Source: Paraglaciecola arctica BSs20135 (GTDB lineage: Bacteria > Pseudomonadota > Gammaproteobacteria > Enterobacterales > Alteromonadaceae). From it: a DNA stretch of 64,000 nt. The translations under genes and the position numbers were made by a program. The notes beneath the pieces are model-generated. The model saw only the letters and a program-made list of their open reading frames with translations, was not told the DNA's origin and searched no databases. Every line of letters starts with the position of its first letter. The stretch's first letter is position 1. The stretch covers positions 62,001 to 126,000 of the forward strand of contig NZ_BAEO01000029.1 in the NCBI RefSeq assembly GCF_000314995.1. Reading direction: 5' to 3'. Positions 44,723 through 53,773 of this stretch are shown here, piece by piece.

Positions 44723-45724
44723 CTAGTGATATCCGCCTTCTTTGACTTTTCCTCTGAAGACCCAATATGTCCAGCTTGTGTAAGCCAGAATAATAGGAAT
44801 AACAAATAAAAACCCTATCAGTAAGAACAGCTGCGAATTGTAAGCTGAGGCCGCATCCCAAATAGTAAATTTAGGCGGCACGATATAAGGCCATTTGCTC
44901 ACCAATAAACCTAAATAGCTAAACAAGAAAATTCCCATAGTCGCCACAAACGGCATACCATCTTTTCGCTTTCTCACGTTACTGAACACCACAAATGCAC
45001 AATACAATGCCAATACGGGAAGCACCCAGATGATACTCAGGTTATCAAACCAACGCGCTTTCACGTATTCATCAATAAAGGGGGTATAAACACACACTAT
45101 TGCAAACACCGTCATTAAACCCACTAGCAGTTTAGGAGTAATTTTATAGGCCCAATCTTGCACTTCGCCTTCTGTTTTCATGATCAACCAGGTGCTACCA
45201 AGTAAGGCATAACCAACAACTAGACCCAACCCGGTGATAACTGTAAAGGGCGTTAACCAATCGAGAGCACCACCTACATACACAAAACCTTCGGTCTTAA
45301 AACCTTGAATATAAGTCCCGACCACCGCTCCTTGAGCAAAAGCAGCCACGATAGAACCAACAGAAAATGACCAGCTCCAAAGGTACTTAGATGTCTTTGC
45401 CTTAAAACGAAATTCAAATGCTATGCCTCTGAAAATAAGCCCAGCCAACAATAAAAACACCCCAATGTACAACGCCGGTAGAAACACCGAATAGACTAGT
45501 GGAAATGCGGCTAACAGCCCTGCCCCACCTAAGACTAACCATGTTTCATTGCCATCCCAAATAGGTGCAACAGAATTCATCATAGTGTCACGTGCTTTTT
45601 CATTAGGCGCAAAAGGAAACAATATGCCTTGGCCTAAATCAAAACCGTCCATCAACACATACATCATTATGCCGAAACCAATTATCCCAGCCCAAATTAC
45701 GGTCAAATCAAATGGTTGTTCCAT
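44723..45724 (-). CDS. cydB: Cytochrome bd ubiquinol oxidase subunit II
   Basis: 333 residues, eight or nine helices. Conserved segments are YVLMDGFDLGQGILFPF near the start, SVAPIWDGNETWLVLGG, and RGIAFEFRFK, all typical of CydB/CioB. It starts 2 bp after cydA. The length is nearer to CioB-type subunits than to E. coli CydB (379). No small cydX gene is found between cydB and cydD. Confidence 0.94.
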   Translation of the reverse strand: MEQPFDLTVIWAGIIGFGIMMYVLMDGFDLGQGILFPFAPNEKARDTMMNSVAPIWDGNETWLVLGGAGLLAAFPLVYSVFLPALYIGVFLLLAGLIFRGIAFEFRFKAKTSKYLWSWSFSVGSIVAAFAQGAVVGTYIQGFKTEGFVYVGGALDWLTPFTVITGLGLVVGYALLGSTWLIMKTEGEVQDWAYKITPKLLVGLMTVFAIVCVYTPFIDEYVKARWFDNLSIIWVLPVLALYCAFVVFSNVRKRKDGMPFVATMGIFLFSYLGLLVSKWPYIVPPKFTIWDAASAYNSQLFLLIGFLFVIPIILAYTSWTYWVFRGKVKEGGYH

Positions 45725-45726
45725 GC

Positions 45727-47124
45727 TTATATCTCCTCATCAATAGCAACGTGTGCAGCAGAAAATGGACGCATTGGGCGCTCAACTTCTTCCATTTCGT
45801 GTGGCGCATTGGCTTTCTCAACCCCTCCACGAAACACTTTTAGTAAATAATAGACTCCAGCGCTAAATACCAAGCTATACACCACTATGTACCCAATTAA
45901 TGTAAACAATGCCATGCCACCAGTCAGTGAAGGTGTTAAACCCTGCGCATGAGTCATTTGCCCGTAGATTAACCATGGCGCGCGACCAGATTCAGTTACA
46001 ACCCAACCAGCCAACACCGCAATAAAGGGACTTAAACTCATTAATCGCAAACCGTTTAGGAAATAAGTGGATTGGTAGTAACGTCCCTTGATGCGTAAAA
46101 ACAATCCCCATACTGCAAAAGCGATCATCAGCAGACCAAGTGCTACCATGATACGAAATGACCAGAACACGATCAAAACTGGTGGTTGTTCTTCTACCGG
46201 CACATCTTTAAGTCCAGGCACTTCGCCATCCCAATCGTGGGTTAATACAAAGCTGGCTAATTTAGGAATGCCAACTTCAAAATGATTGGTCTGATTTTCA
46301 TTATCTGGTATGGCAAACAACAATAAAGGAACGCCAGATGAGGTTTCCCAATTACCTTCCATGGCCGCCACTTTAGTGGGCTGATACTTAAGCGTATTAA
46401 GACCATGAAAATCACCTATCACGGCTTGTACGGGCGCCAATATCAATAGAAACCACAGTGCCACAGAAAGGGCTTTTCGATTCGCAACAAATTCTCTTTT
46501 TTGAAGAACAAACCAAGCACTGACACCGGCAACAACCAATGCTGCAGTTAAGAACGAAGCCACCACCATATGCATAAAACGGTAACCAAATGAAGGGTTA
46601 AATATGGAGTCTGTCCATGACTTTACATGATACATACCATTGATAAGCTCCAGTCCGTCAGGTGTTTGCATTAACGAATTGGCAGCTAATATCCAGAATG
46701 ACGAAATAAAGGTACCTGATGCCACCATGATGGCAGCAAAAAGGTGTACACCCTGAGGGACTTTATCTCTACCAAATAGTAATACGCCTAAAAATGAGGC
46801 CTCAAGAAAAAATGCAGTAATTACTTCGTAGCTAAGAACAGGTCCGAGGAAGTTCGCTGTAGCATAGGAAAAATTGCTCCAGTTGGTTCCGAACTGAAAT
46901 GACATAACAATGCCAGAAACAACTCCGATACCAAATACTACAGCAAATACTTGGATCCAAAACTTCGACAATCTATGCCAAACGGGATCCCCAGTCTTGT
47001 ATGCTAGGGTTTCAAAACCAGCAATGGTACTGGCAAGTCCGATAGTAAATACCGGAAATATAGCGTGAAAACACACAACAAACGCAAACTGTATTCGCGA
47101 CAGCATGAGCGGATCAAGTTCCAT
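45727..47124 (-). CDS. cydA: Cytochrome bd ubiquinol oxidase subunit I, short Q-loop type
   Basis: 465 residues against about 520 in E. coli. Haem ligands are visible: His20 (b595), His185 and Met326 (b558), plus Glu100 and Glu108 of the proton path. The shift of the Met from about 393 to 326 shows a Q-loop shortened by some 65 residues, as in the cyanide-insensitive (CIO) type. The GRxPW motif appears as SGRAPWLIYG. It reduces O2 to water without a copper site, so it resists sulfide. A sigma-54-like promoter stands 100 bp upstream. Confidence 0.95.
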   Translation of the reverse strand: MELDPLMLSRIQFAFVVCFHAIFPVFTIGLASTIAGFETLAYKTGDPVWHRLSKFWIQVFAVVFGIGVVSGIVMSFQFGTNWSNFSYATANFLGPVLSYEVITAFFLEASFLGVLLFGRDKVPQGVHLFAAIMVASGTFISSFWILAANSLMQTPDGLELINGMYHVKSWTDSIFNPSFGYRFMHMVVASFLTAALVVAGVSAWFVLQKREFVANRKALSVALWFLLILAPVQAVIGDFHGLNTLKYQPTKVAAMEGNWETSSGVPLLLFAIPDNENQTNHFEVGIPKLASFVLTHDWDGEVPGLKDVPVEEQPPVLIVFWSFRIMVALGLLMIAFAVWGLFLRIKGRYYQSTYFLNGLRLMSLSPFIAVLAGWVVTESGRAPWLIYGQMTHAQGLTPSLTGGMALFTLIGYIVVYSLVFSAGVYYLLKVFRGGVEKANAPHEMEEVERPMRPFSAAHVAIDEEI

Positions 47125-47223
47125 AACAACTCCTAATTAGTTCTGTTTTGACTGATATAAAAGGAGATTAATTTAATAAAATCTCCACTCAGGCATCTTG
47201 TAATGCATAATTAAATGCAGCAC

Positions 47224-47239
47224 TGCATGTTTCACGCCA
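47224..47239 (-). promoter_or_regulatory. Sigma-54 promoter of cydABDC
   Basis: On the minus strand the site reads TGGCGTGAAACATGCA. GG and GC are exactly 10 bases apart; the -12 box is ATGCA instead of TTGCA. It is 100 bp before the cydA start, leaving a leader of about 85 bases. Confidence 0.65.
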
Positions 47240-47407
47240 TGATATTAAAAAATAGGGCTTTTAACTGAGATCCGATAGAACATATGCCTATATATCTAAC
47301 TCAAGTAATGCAATAAGCTAGGATCCATGTCACTTCTTGCACAAGATATCTTTATTATTGGAGGAGTCTTTTGACGTAAATCAGCTTTATAGGTTTTAAG
47401 TCTAGTC

Positions 47408-47447
47408 ATGTGTCAAATTTGGCAAAGCACCGCCAAATTTGACACAT
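47408..47447. repeat. Perfect 16-bp inverted repeat between the DUF3365 gene and cydA
   Basis: The arms ATGTGTCAAATTTGGC (47408-47423) and complement (47432-47447) enclose 8 bases. It follows the DUF3365 stop by 30 bp, so it may be a terminator, but no T run follows on the minus strand. It is also about 170-220 bp upstream of the cydA sigma-54 site, the usual distance of an enhancer, so an activator site is an alternative. The rest of this 353-bp gap holds an FNR-like TTGAC-N4-ATCAG at 47371-47384. Confidence 0.6.
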
Positions 47448-47477
47448 AACTATGGATTAATTTTTGTTTATTAACAG

Positions 47478-48107
47478 CTAATCATCTGCAGAGACCGGTA
47501 AAACGATGGTCTGACTAAGCGTAAACGCACCTCTGAGGTCACCTATTTTGTAACCTATGGCATCATCATTAGGATATTGTTCATCCAATATTTTTTTAAC
47601 CTCAGCAGATACATTTTCTCCATGACAACTTAAACATAATCCATCGACAGGAATGGCTTTCATATAACGTAAAGTGATAGTTTGTTGCTCTATATGCTCA
47701 GCAAAACCTATAAGTGATTTTATATCTGAACCAGTGGAATATTGTGATTCAAACCCGTTTAAAATCGATCTTTCCCATGTATCGGGGATGTTTTTTTTAT
47801 TCCGAGTTTTTAGACTAGTACGCCCTACCTTCCACCCTGATGTAGGACTTTTAGCCGCAACCGAAGGGGCTATATCTTTGCAAGCAACAACCCCTTCTTC
47901 AAAACCACCCGCTTGTATTGCCTTAGATAGATTACGTTTTAATTCACTAGCAAAACTCTGGATTTTTTGCTGCGCAGCAACTTCAAACTCTAACCGAACC
48001 TGATCCAATTGCTTGGTATCATTCACTTCTTTAGCCATCACCGCTGCATAAAACATCTGCACAGACAACAAGCTTAAGCCCCAAATTCTCCACCTACTGA
48101 TATTCAT
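47478..48107 (-). CDS. DUF3365 (Tll0287-like) periplasmic c-type haem protein
   Basis: 209 residues. A signal peptide (IWGLSLLSVQMFYAAVMA) leads into the DUF3365 fold with a single haem motif CLSCHG near residue 157. Further typical segments are GVVACKDIAP and YMKAIPVDGLC. DUF3365 proteins are small monohaem sensors or electron carriers. It starts 3 bp after sqr and so shares its transcript, suggesting a part in electron flow or in redox sensing during sulfide oxidation. Confidence 0.88.
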   Translation of the reverse strand: MNISRWRIWGLSLLSVQMFYAAVMAKEVNDTKQLDQVRLEFEVAAQQKIQSFASELKRNLSKAIQAGGFEEGVVACKDIAPSVAAKSPTSGWKVGRTSLKTRNKKNIPDTWERSILNGFESQYSTGSDIKSLIGFAEHIEQQTITLRYMKAIPVDGLCLSCHGENVSAEVKKILDEQYPNDDAIGYKIGDLRGAFTLSQTIVLPVSADD

Positions 48108-48110
48108 TGC

Positions 48111-49394
48111 TCAATCCTTTTTATTTTCTAAACGCTCTATGCCTAAGGCTTTCAACACATATTTTTCATATACAGGCTCACTTGTACCGGTTCGCATTTT
48201 ACGCATAAAGTATTTTTCAAAGGCGATTTTAGCAAAATGCACCCACTTACCTTTTTTGAACCAAGCCACATTGCGCGGTCCAATCTGTGGCATGGCGACA
48301 AATGCTGCGCCTGTATCACCCATGTCAGCTAGGCAGATAGCGTGCCACGTGCCTTTGGCGCTGGGCTCTTGCTTATCGATAATAATAGATTTTAGGTTAT
48401 GGGCTATTGCTGTCATCATAGTTTCAATCATATAGCCCGTCTTCGGAGTACCTGTAGGAACAGGTGTCACCTCAACGGGTGGGATAGCAACACAGACGCC
48501 ACCAGAAAATATATTAGGAAATTTAGGTGAGCGTTGGTATTCATCAGTGATCACAAAGCCTTTTGCATTACATAATCCATCAACATTTGCCACTGCATCC
48601 ACCCCGCTAAAAGGTGGAATAAACATCGAATGTTTAAAGGGCAATTCGTGAGTGAATTCTGTCTCACCCTTACGGTTTAATTCAGACACTGTCATACTGC
48701 CGTCTCTGACTTCATCTACATTGGCATTACAGATCCATTTGATGTCTCTTTGCCTAAGCTCTGATTCAAGCATTGACTTTGAGTCACCGACGCCTGCCAA
48801 GCCTAGATGTCCGATGTAAGGTTCACTGGTAATATAATGAATAGGCACTTTGTGACGAATTTTTGCGTCCCGTAGGGCTTTATCTAAAATAAAAGCATAC
48901 TCATAAGCTGGGCCAAAACAGCTGGCACCTTGTAATGCACCTACCACTACAGGACCCGGATTTTTTATTAGCTCTTCAAAATCTGTATTACATTCTTTAG
49001 CGTGGTCAAGAGTACATATGGACTGAGTAAATCCCTCTGGCCCAGTCCCTTTCACATTGCTAAAGGCAAGTTTGGGGCCGGTTGCAATAACAAGATAGTC
49101 ATAATCAATTTTCTCATTATCACTTGTTATAAGTGTGTTTTGTTCAGGGTCAATTTTATCGACTCTGGCACATTTAAAACTGATGTCCTTCTTACTAAGA
49201 TATTTTTCAATTGGCATAGTAACCGCGTCTGGATCACGCCAACCTACAGCGACCCAAGGATTAGATGGAACAAAACGGAAACTAGCTCTCTCGTTCACCA
49301 TCAATACTTGATGATTTGCACCCAAAGATTCTTTAATTTCATATGCAGCTGGCATACCACCGGTTCCTGCACCTAACACGACTATTTTAGCCAT
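48111..49394 (-). CDS. sqr: Sulfide:quinone oxidoreductase
   Basis: A 427-residue membrane-associated flavoprotein that oxidises sulfide to sulfane sulfur and reduces quinone. The FAD fold begins VVLGAGTGGMPAAYEI. Three Cys at 127 (SICTLD), 159 (GASCFG) and 354 (AICLAD) match the three redox Cys of bacterial SQR (128/160/356 in the Acidithiobacillus enzyme). The amphipathic C-terminus has KKGKWVHFAKIAFEKYFMRK for membrane docking. AGGAGG precedes the ATG. It is divergent from fisR and has a sigma-54-like promoter 95 bp upstream. Confidence 0.95.
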   Translation of the reverse strand: MAKIVVLGAGTGGMPAAYEIKESLGANHQVLMVNERASFRFVPSNPWVAVGWRDPDAVTMPIEKYLSKKDISFKCARVDKIDPEQNTLITSDNEKIDYDYLVIATGPKLAFSNVKGTGPEGFTQSICTLDHAKECNTDFEELIKNPGPVVVGALQGASCFGPAYEYAFILDKALRDAKIRHKVPIHYITSEPYIGHLGLAGVGDSKSMLESELRQRDIKWICNANVDEVRDGSMTVSELNRKGETEFTHELPFKHSMFIPPFSGVDAVANVDGLCNAKGFVITDEYQRSPKFPNIFSGGVCVAIPPVEVTPVPTGTPKTGYMIETMMTAIAHNLKSIIIDKQEPSAKGTWHAICLADMGDTGAAFVAMPQIGPRNVAWFKKGKWVHFAKIAFEKYFMRKMRTGTSEPVYEKYVLKALGIERLENKKD

Positions 49395-49488
49395 TTTGAC
49401 CTCCTAGTTAACAACACAAAACCAACTGACCAAAGGCCGTTGATGACTGGTTCAAACATGAAAATACAAACAATGTTAAGTAAGTGTT

Positions 49489-49504
49489 AACAAGAAGCAT
49501 GCCA
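49489..49504 (-). promoter_or_regulatory. Sigma-54 promoter of sqr
   Basis: On the minus strand the site reads TGGCATGCTTCTTGTT. The -24 box is good and the spacing exact; the -12 dinucleotide is GT instead of GC. It lies in the sqr-fisR gap, 95 bp before the sqr start. Confidence 0.7.
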
Positions 49505-49617
49505 CAAACTAAGATACCGCCAAATGGCACTTGTGATGGGTCTTGGGACTTTTTTTCCGTAAAATGTTTGAAAAACGCAAGGTTTCATGACATTTTTGAC
49601 AAACAATGGAGTAATGA

Positions 49618-50955
49618 GTGTCAATTATGACAATTATGACAATTAAAGAGCCAAGCTTAAATATCACTGTTATACAATCGATGATCAACGCCATCGACAA
49701 ACCAGCCATATTCATCACTCCTGATTATGTCATCCAAGCCGTCAACCAAGCTTATAAAGAAACCTACAAATCAAAAGTGGTAGTGGGTAAAAGTAAATGT
49801 CACGAAATCTCACATAAAAATCCAAAGCCATGTGATAAATATGGTGAAGATTGTCCACTTCAACAATGTATATCGTCAAAGCGAGCCGTCAGTGTGGTAC
49901 ATGTTCATGCCACTGGAGAAGGTAAATCTTATTGCGACATTTTAATGAAACCTATTATTGATGAAGATGGAAACACTCTAGGCTTTCTGGAAATACTCGA
50001 CAAAATCAACTATGCCTCTTCGGAATCTGAAAAAGGCAAAATGATCGGCAGTTCTTCAGCATTTAAGTCAATGCTCAATAAAATTAACCGAGCAGCACAA
50101 TCTAAAATTGCCGTTTTATTGCAAGGGGAAACAGGATCCGGCAAAGAGTTAGTAGCCCAAGCAATCCATGATGCTAGCCCACGTAACGAAAAGCCCTTTG
50201 TGGTCATTGAATGCACAGGATTAAGCGAAAGTTTATTTGAAAGTGAACTCTTTGGTTATGAAAAAGGCGCTTTTACGGGGGCCATTAACAGTAAAAAAGG
50301 GTTAATCGAAGTAGCAAACAGTGGCACTGTTTTTTTTGATGAGATTGGCGATGTGCCACTGAACATGCAGGTAAAACTATTACGATTACTCGAGACTCAA
50401 AGCTTTAGAGCTGTTGGCGGACTAAAACAAAAACGTTCTGATTTTCGTCTAGTTTGCGCCACCCACAAAAACTTATTGGATTTAGTCGAAAAAGGCGAGT
50501 TCAGACAAGACTTATATTATCGAATTGCAGGATTTCCGATCATGTTACCCTCACTAAAAGAGCGTGCTAAAGATATCCCTGAACTGGTGCGCCACTTTTT
50601 AAAACACTCTGAACATCAAAATAAAAAGTTTTCTGAAAATGCCCTAGATAAATTATGTGGCTATGCATTTCCAGGTAACATTAGAGAGCTAATAAGCATC
50701 ATAGAACAATCGGTTTTGTTGGCGAACGAGGACATTATCCACGCCAATGATTTACCTGATGTCGTCAGGCAATTAACTGACACTAGTAACTCAGCTGATG
50801 AAAAAATACATTCTCTGGATGAAGTTGAACGCACATATCTAACCAAGCTATGCAACGAATTTACGGGAACACCAGATGAACTCGCATCTCTTCTAAATGT
50901 GAGTACTCGTACCCTTTATCGAAAATTACATAGGTTTGGCCTAAAGCTAGCTTAG
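49618..50955 (+). CDS. fisR: FisR-type sulfane-sulfur-sensing sigma-54 activator
   Basis: 445 residues. The start is GTG at 49618 with GGAG six bases upstream. The N-terminal PAS-like domain (about 15-130) contains Cys61, Cys72 and Cys79; the spacings of 11 and 7 equal those of the three sensing Cys in FisR (53/64/71), which react with sulfane sulfur. The AAA+ domain has [15 protein letters not shown], the sigma-54 contact loop GAFTGA and the Walker [11 protein letters not shown] Fis-type helix-turn-helix ends the protein ([16 protein letters not shown]). Divergent sqr and nearby cyd and dioxygenase genes fit its regulon. Confidence 0.92.
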   Translation: MSIMTIMTIKEPSLNITVIQSMINAIDKPAIFITPDYVIQAVNQAYKETYKSKVVVGKSKCHEISHKNPKPCDKYGEDCPLQQCISSKRAVSVVHVHATGEGKSYCDILMKPIIDEDGNTLGFLEILDKINYASSESEKGKMIGSSSAFKSMLNKINRAAQSKIAVLLQGETGSGKELVAQAIHDASPRNEKPFVVIECTGLSESLFESELFGYEKGAFTGAINSKKGLIEVANSGTVFFDEIGDVPLNMQVKLLRLLETQSFRAVGGLKQKRSDFRLVCATHKNLLDLVEKGEFRQDLYYRIAGFPIMLPSLKERAKDIPELVRHFLKHSEHQNKKFSENALDKLCGYAFPGNIRELISIIEQSVLLANEDIIHANDLPDVVRQLTDTSNSADEKIHSLDEVERTYLTKLCNEFTGTPDELASLLNVSTRTLYRKLHRFGLKLA

Positions 50956-51026
50956 TGTGTTTGCTATGATATTGATCCGATGGAATTCCACTCATATAAC
51001 TAAATCTACAAAGAGAAAAACAGACA

Positions 51027-52328
51027 ATGACAAACGACGGAAACTACAAAAAAAGCAAAATAGGTAATCACCGACTCAAACCTGAAACAATGATGATGTC
51101 CTACGGTTATAATCCACAATTATCGGAAGGCTCCGTTAAACCACCTGTTTTCTTAACTTCCACATTCGCCTACCAAACGCCGGAAGAAGGTGAAGAGTCC
51201 TTCCACATCATGGCTGGTCGTAAGCCTGCACCTCAAGGTAGCCTAGGCGGCTTGATCTACAGTCGCTTCAATCATCCTAACGTAGAAATCGTCGAAGACC
51301 GTCTGTCATTGTTTGAAGGCTCAGAATGCTCCGTAGTCTGCTCCAGCGGCATGGGCGCAATCAGCGCTATATTACTCGCATACTTACGCCCTGGTGATGT
51401 GATAGTGCAAAGCGCACCTCTATATGGCGGCACCGAAACTCTGATCCGCAAATTTCTGCCTCAATTCAATATCGAAACCGGAGAATTTCATGATGGTTTG
51501 GATGAAGACGACATGCTTACTTCGCTGCGTAATGCCGGCAAAAAAGGCCGAGTCGCTATGGTATTCAATGAATCACCAGCTAATCCGACAAACTCTCTGG
51601 TCGATTTCGAAGCGTTAAACCGCGTGTTAGACACCATCAAAACAGAAACAGGTCATCGCCCAATCAGTGTCTGCGACAACACACTCATGGGCCCAATATT
51701 CCAACAAGTTGTGCCTCAGGGCATAGATATGGCGATGTATTCTCTGACTAAATATGTTGGTGGTCACAGTGATCTTGTTGCTGGTGCGGTTTGTGGCAGC
51801 CTTGATATGCTGCGCGCTGTTCGTGCCACACGCGGCACTCTTGGCCTCAACCTTGACCCGCATACAAGCTGGATGATATCCCGTTCACTAGAAACCTTAA
51901 GTATCCGTATGCAACGTGCCGCCGACAGTGGTCATAAAGTGGCGCAATGGATCGCAGATAATGCTTACATTAATGCAAAAATCCTGCATCCTGATTTCAT
52001 CAAAAACACTGTTTATCAAGCTGTCTATAAACGTCAATGTTCGGGGCCTAGCTCAACCTTCTCTTTTGTTCTGGACATCTCAAAATCAGACGCCTTTCGC
52101 CTGATCAATAATCTGTCTATTTTTAAATCTGCCGTTAGCTTGGGGGGCAGTGAAAGCTTGGTTTGCCACCCAGCTAGCACAACCCACTCTGGTGTATCTG
52201 CAGAATTACGTGATAAATTCGGGGTAACTGACGGACTTATCCGACTATCAATCGGCTTGGAACACCCAGACGACCTTATTGCCGATCTCGACAATGCTTT
52301 TCGCTTAACCTTTGCGGCAGCAAAATAG
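51027..52328 (+). CDS. PLP-dependent Cys/Met-metabolism lyase (methionine gamma-lyase-like)
   Basis: 433 residues of the Cys/Met PLP family (fold type I). Segments are TSTFAYQTPEEGEESF, YSRFNHPNVEIVEDRL, CSSGMGAISA, and the PLP-lysine site YSLTKYVGGHSD. It may release methanethiol or H2S from Met or Cys, or act as a cystathionine gamma-synthase; the family does not settle this from sequence alone. It lies 71 bp after fisR on the same strand. Sampled GC is about 47-50% against about 33% in a sampled line of fisR, suggesting a different origin or strong codon selection. Confidence 0.85.
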   Translation: MTNDGNYKKSKIGNHRLKPETMMMSYGYNPQLSEGSVKPPVFLTSTFAYQTPEEGEESFHIMAGRKPAPQGSLGGLIYSRFNHPNVEIVEDRLSLFEGSECSVVCSSGMGAISAILLAYLRPGDVIVQSAPLYGGTETLIRKFLPQFNIETGEFHDGLDEDDMLTSLRNAGKKGRVAMVFNESPANPTNSLVDFEALNRVLDTIKTETGHRPISVCDNTLMGPIFQQVVPQGIDMAMYSLTKYVGGHSDLVAGAVCGSLDMLRAVRATRGTLGLNLDPHTSWMISRSLETLSIRMQRAADSGHKVAQWIADNAYINAKILHPDFIKNTVYQAVYKRQCSGPSSTFSFVLDISKSDAFRLINNLSIFKSAVSLGGSESLVCHPASTTHSGVSAELRDKFGVTDGLIRLSIGLEHPDDLIADLDNAFRLTFAAAK

Positions 52329-52360
52329 TAGCAGCAGACAGGTTATATTTTGACATTATT

Positions 52361-52398
52361 TATGTAACCTGTGCTCAGGTTACATAGATCCCCTTTTT
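52361..52398 (+). terminator. Intrinsic terminator after the lyase gene
   Basis: A perfect 11-bp stem (TATGTAACCTG at 52361-52371 with complement at 52376-52386) has the loop TGCT and is followed shortly by CCCCTTTTTT. It lies 32 bp past the stop at 52328. Confidence 0.75.
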
Positions 52399-52456
52399 TC
52401 ATCCGTGTGAATTGCGATGCAATAAAGTCTAAATAAATACCTAAAAAAAAACCAGA

Positions 52457-52708
52457 TTAAAGTGCGTCTTCTGTTTTGATTACCAAGTTAAACAACTCAT
52501 CTTTCAGATGGACCCGACGCACCTTTAGTGACTCCAAATATTCATCAGCTACTGGCTGGCCATTTTCCTCAATAGAATGTATTTCACTCGCTAATTCATT
52601 ATATTCGTCAAACAATTTGGCAAAATGATTGTCGTTCATTTTAAGATGGCGAATAGTGTGTTTATGTTCAGGGAAGTCATTGACTAAAGTATGTTTTTCT
52701 AACTGCAT
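52457..52708 (-). CDS. YdcH/DUF465-family small helical protein
   Basis: 83 residues, all helical: FPEHKHTIRHLKMNDNHFAKLFDEYNELASEI leads into a second helix with LKVRRVHLKDEL. This is the DUF465 hairpin, of unknown function. It stands alone, convergent with the lyase gene. Confidence 0.85.
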   Translation of the reverse strand: MQLEKHTLVNDFPEHKHTIRHLKMNDNHFAKLFDEYNELASEIHSIEENGQPVADEYLESLKVRRVHLKDELFNLVIKTEDAL

Positions 52709-52837
52709 TGGCGATTAACCTTGTATGTAATTTTGTTTCAGGAACACCATTGTATTAAGTCTAATTTTACATATGTTGATCCAAATCATCTTTCCAACAA
52801 GGAGCTTTATCCAGAGAATTTTAAATACGCAAAGGTG

Positions 52838-53773
52838 TTACCAGAATACCATCGAGCCACTATCGTATTTTAGTTCTAATATCAGCCGACCTTTACTCGT
52901 AAAAAAGTAAGAGCTGACACTAGCTAACATCTTAGCAAAAACTTGTTCTTGAGAATCTTTACAAAACATTCGTGTCGATAACATTTGGGTTAATTCTATT
53001 TGATTGTTTGCGACGCTATATTGGCTCTGCATAGTGTTACAGTCAGTGTTAATCAAAAGTTTGCCATTTTCTTCGAATCTAAGACTAAATACCTTGGGTG
53101 ATTCTGGCTTATGGACAGTGTCATTGTTGTATTGTGTTTTTTCCCAGTACCAAGTTTTCATGCCTAAGGTCATCACTGCAGGGTTAGCTTCCCCTTCAAA
53201 ATTTTGCTCTACTTGGATCAGTTGCATGGTGTCGGCATCGTAAATAGCCGCCTGTTTTTTGGGAATAGAGGGAGATGTTGAATAAGGCTCACTTTGCAAA
53301 CGGTCCAAAAATGCAACTGACACTCGGTTTGCCACAACTTGAATTTCTTGAGGTTTAATGCGATCCCCCAACAATAATCCCTTACTGCCCTTATAATGAT
53401 TAGCTTCACGGATCGCCACCACCAGATAATAGAAAGTGCCACTACCACCAGCATTTTGACTTAAAATTAGAACCGCGTCTTGTTGACCATCTGCATTTAG
53501 GTCCGCGAGTTTCGGCGCTCCCCATACTTGGGTTATGACCTTACTGGAAGAGTTTGGTGCGGCACTTTGCTCGGCATAACCATTAACAAGTTGAATATCA
53601 CTGTGGTTAATATTGAAGCGAGTGTTAATTGGACTAGGGGCAGCTTCTGCAATTTTTACCCTTTGGTTTCCATCATATTGACAGGCTTGGGCAAACACCA
53701 AAATGAACAACAACCCAAGAAATTTGAACCGCAAACAACTAGATATCATACCTATAAAAACACTAATACTCAT
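52838..53773 (-). CDS. Lipoprotein with C-terminal META (HslJ-like) domain
   Basis: 311 residues from ATG at 53773, chosen because AAGGTG lies just upstream; an ATG at 53812 would add 13 residues. The hydrophobic stretch ends in LVFAQAC, a lipobox with Cys near residue 31. The middle (about 90-200) has strands reading APKLADLNADGQQDAVLIL, like a repeat of surface-exposed beta-propeller proteins. The last ~90 residues match META/HslJ: FSLRFEENGKL, DCNTMQSQYSV, LSTRMFCKDSQEQVFAKML. It is probably anchored in the outer membrane. The role is unknown. Confidence 0.75.
   Translation of the reverse strand: MSISVFIGMISSCLRFKFLGLLFILVFAQACQYDGNQRVKIAEAAPSPINTRFNINHSDIQLVNGYAEQSAAPNSSSKVITQVWGAPKLADLNADGQQDAVLILSQNAGGSGTFYYLVVAIREANHYKGSKGLLLGDRIKPQEIQVVANRVSVAFLDRLQSEPYSTSPSIPKKQAAIYDADTMQLIQVEQNFEGEANPAVMTLGMKTWYWEKTQYNNDTVHKPESPKVFSLRFEENGKLLINTDCNTMQSQYSVANNQIELTQMLSTRMFCKDSQEQVFAKMLASVSSYFFTSKGRLILELKYDSGSMVFW

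Noticed and set aside
44719-44805. Longer N-terminus for CydD
   Set aside because: It would overlap cydB by 83 bp; the ATG at 44718 gives the normal CydD length and close spacing.
47371-47384. FNR-like site upstream of cydA
   Set aside because: TTGAC-N4-ATCAG has 8 of 10 matches but is about 250 bp from the gene; noted only within the inverted-repeat entry.
49525-49540. Sigma-54-like site on the + strand before fisR
   Set aside because: The -24 box TGGCAC is good but the -12 position reads GG, not GC; too weak to claim autoregulation.
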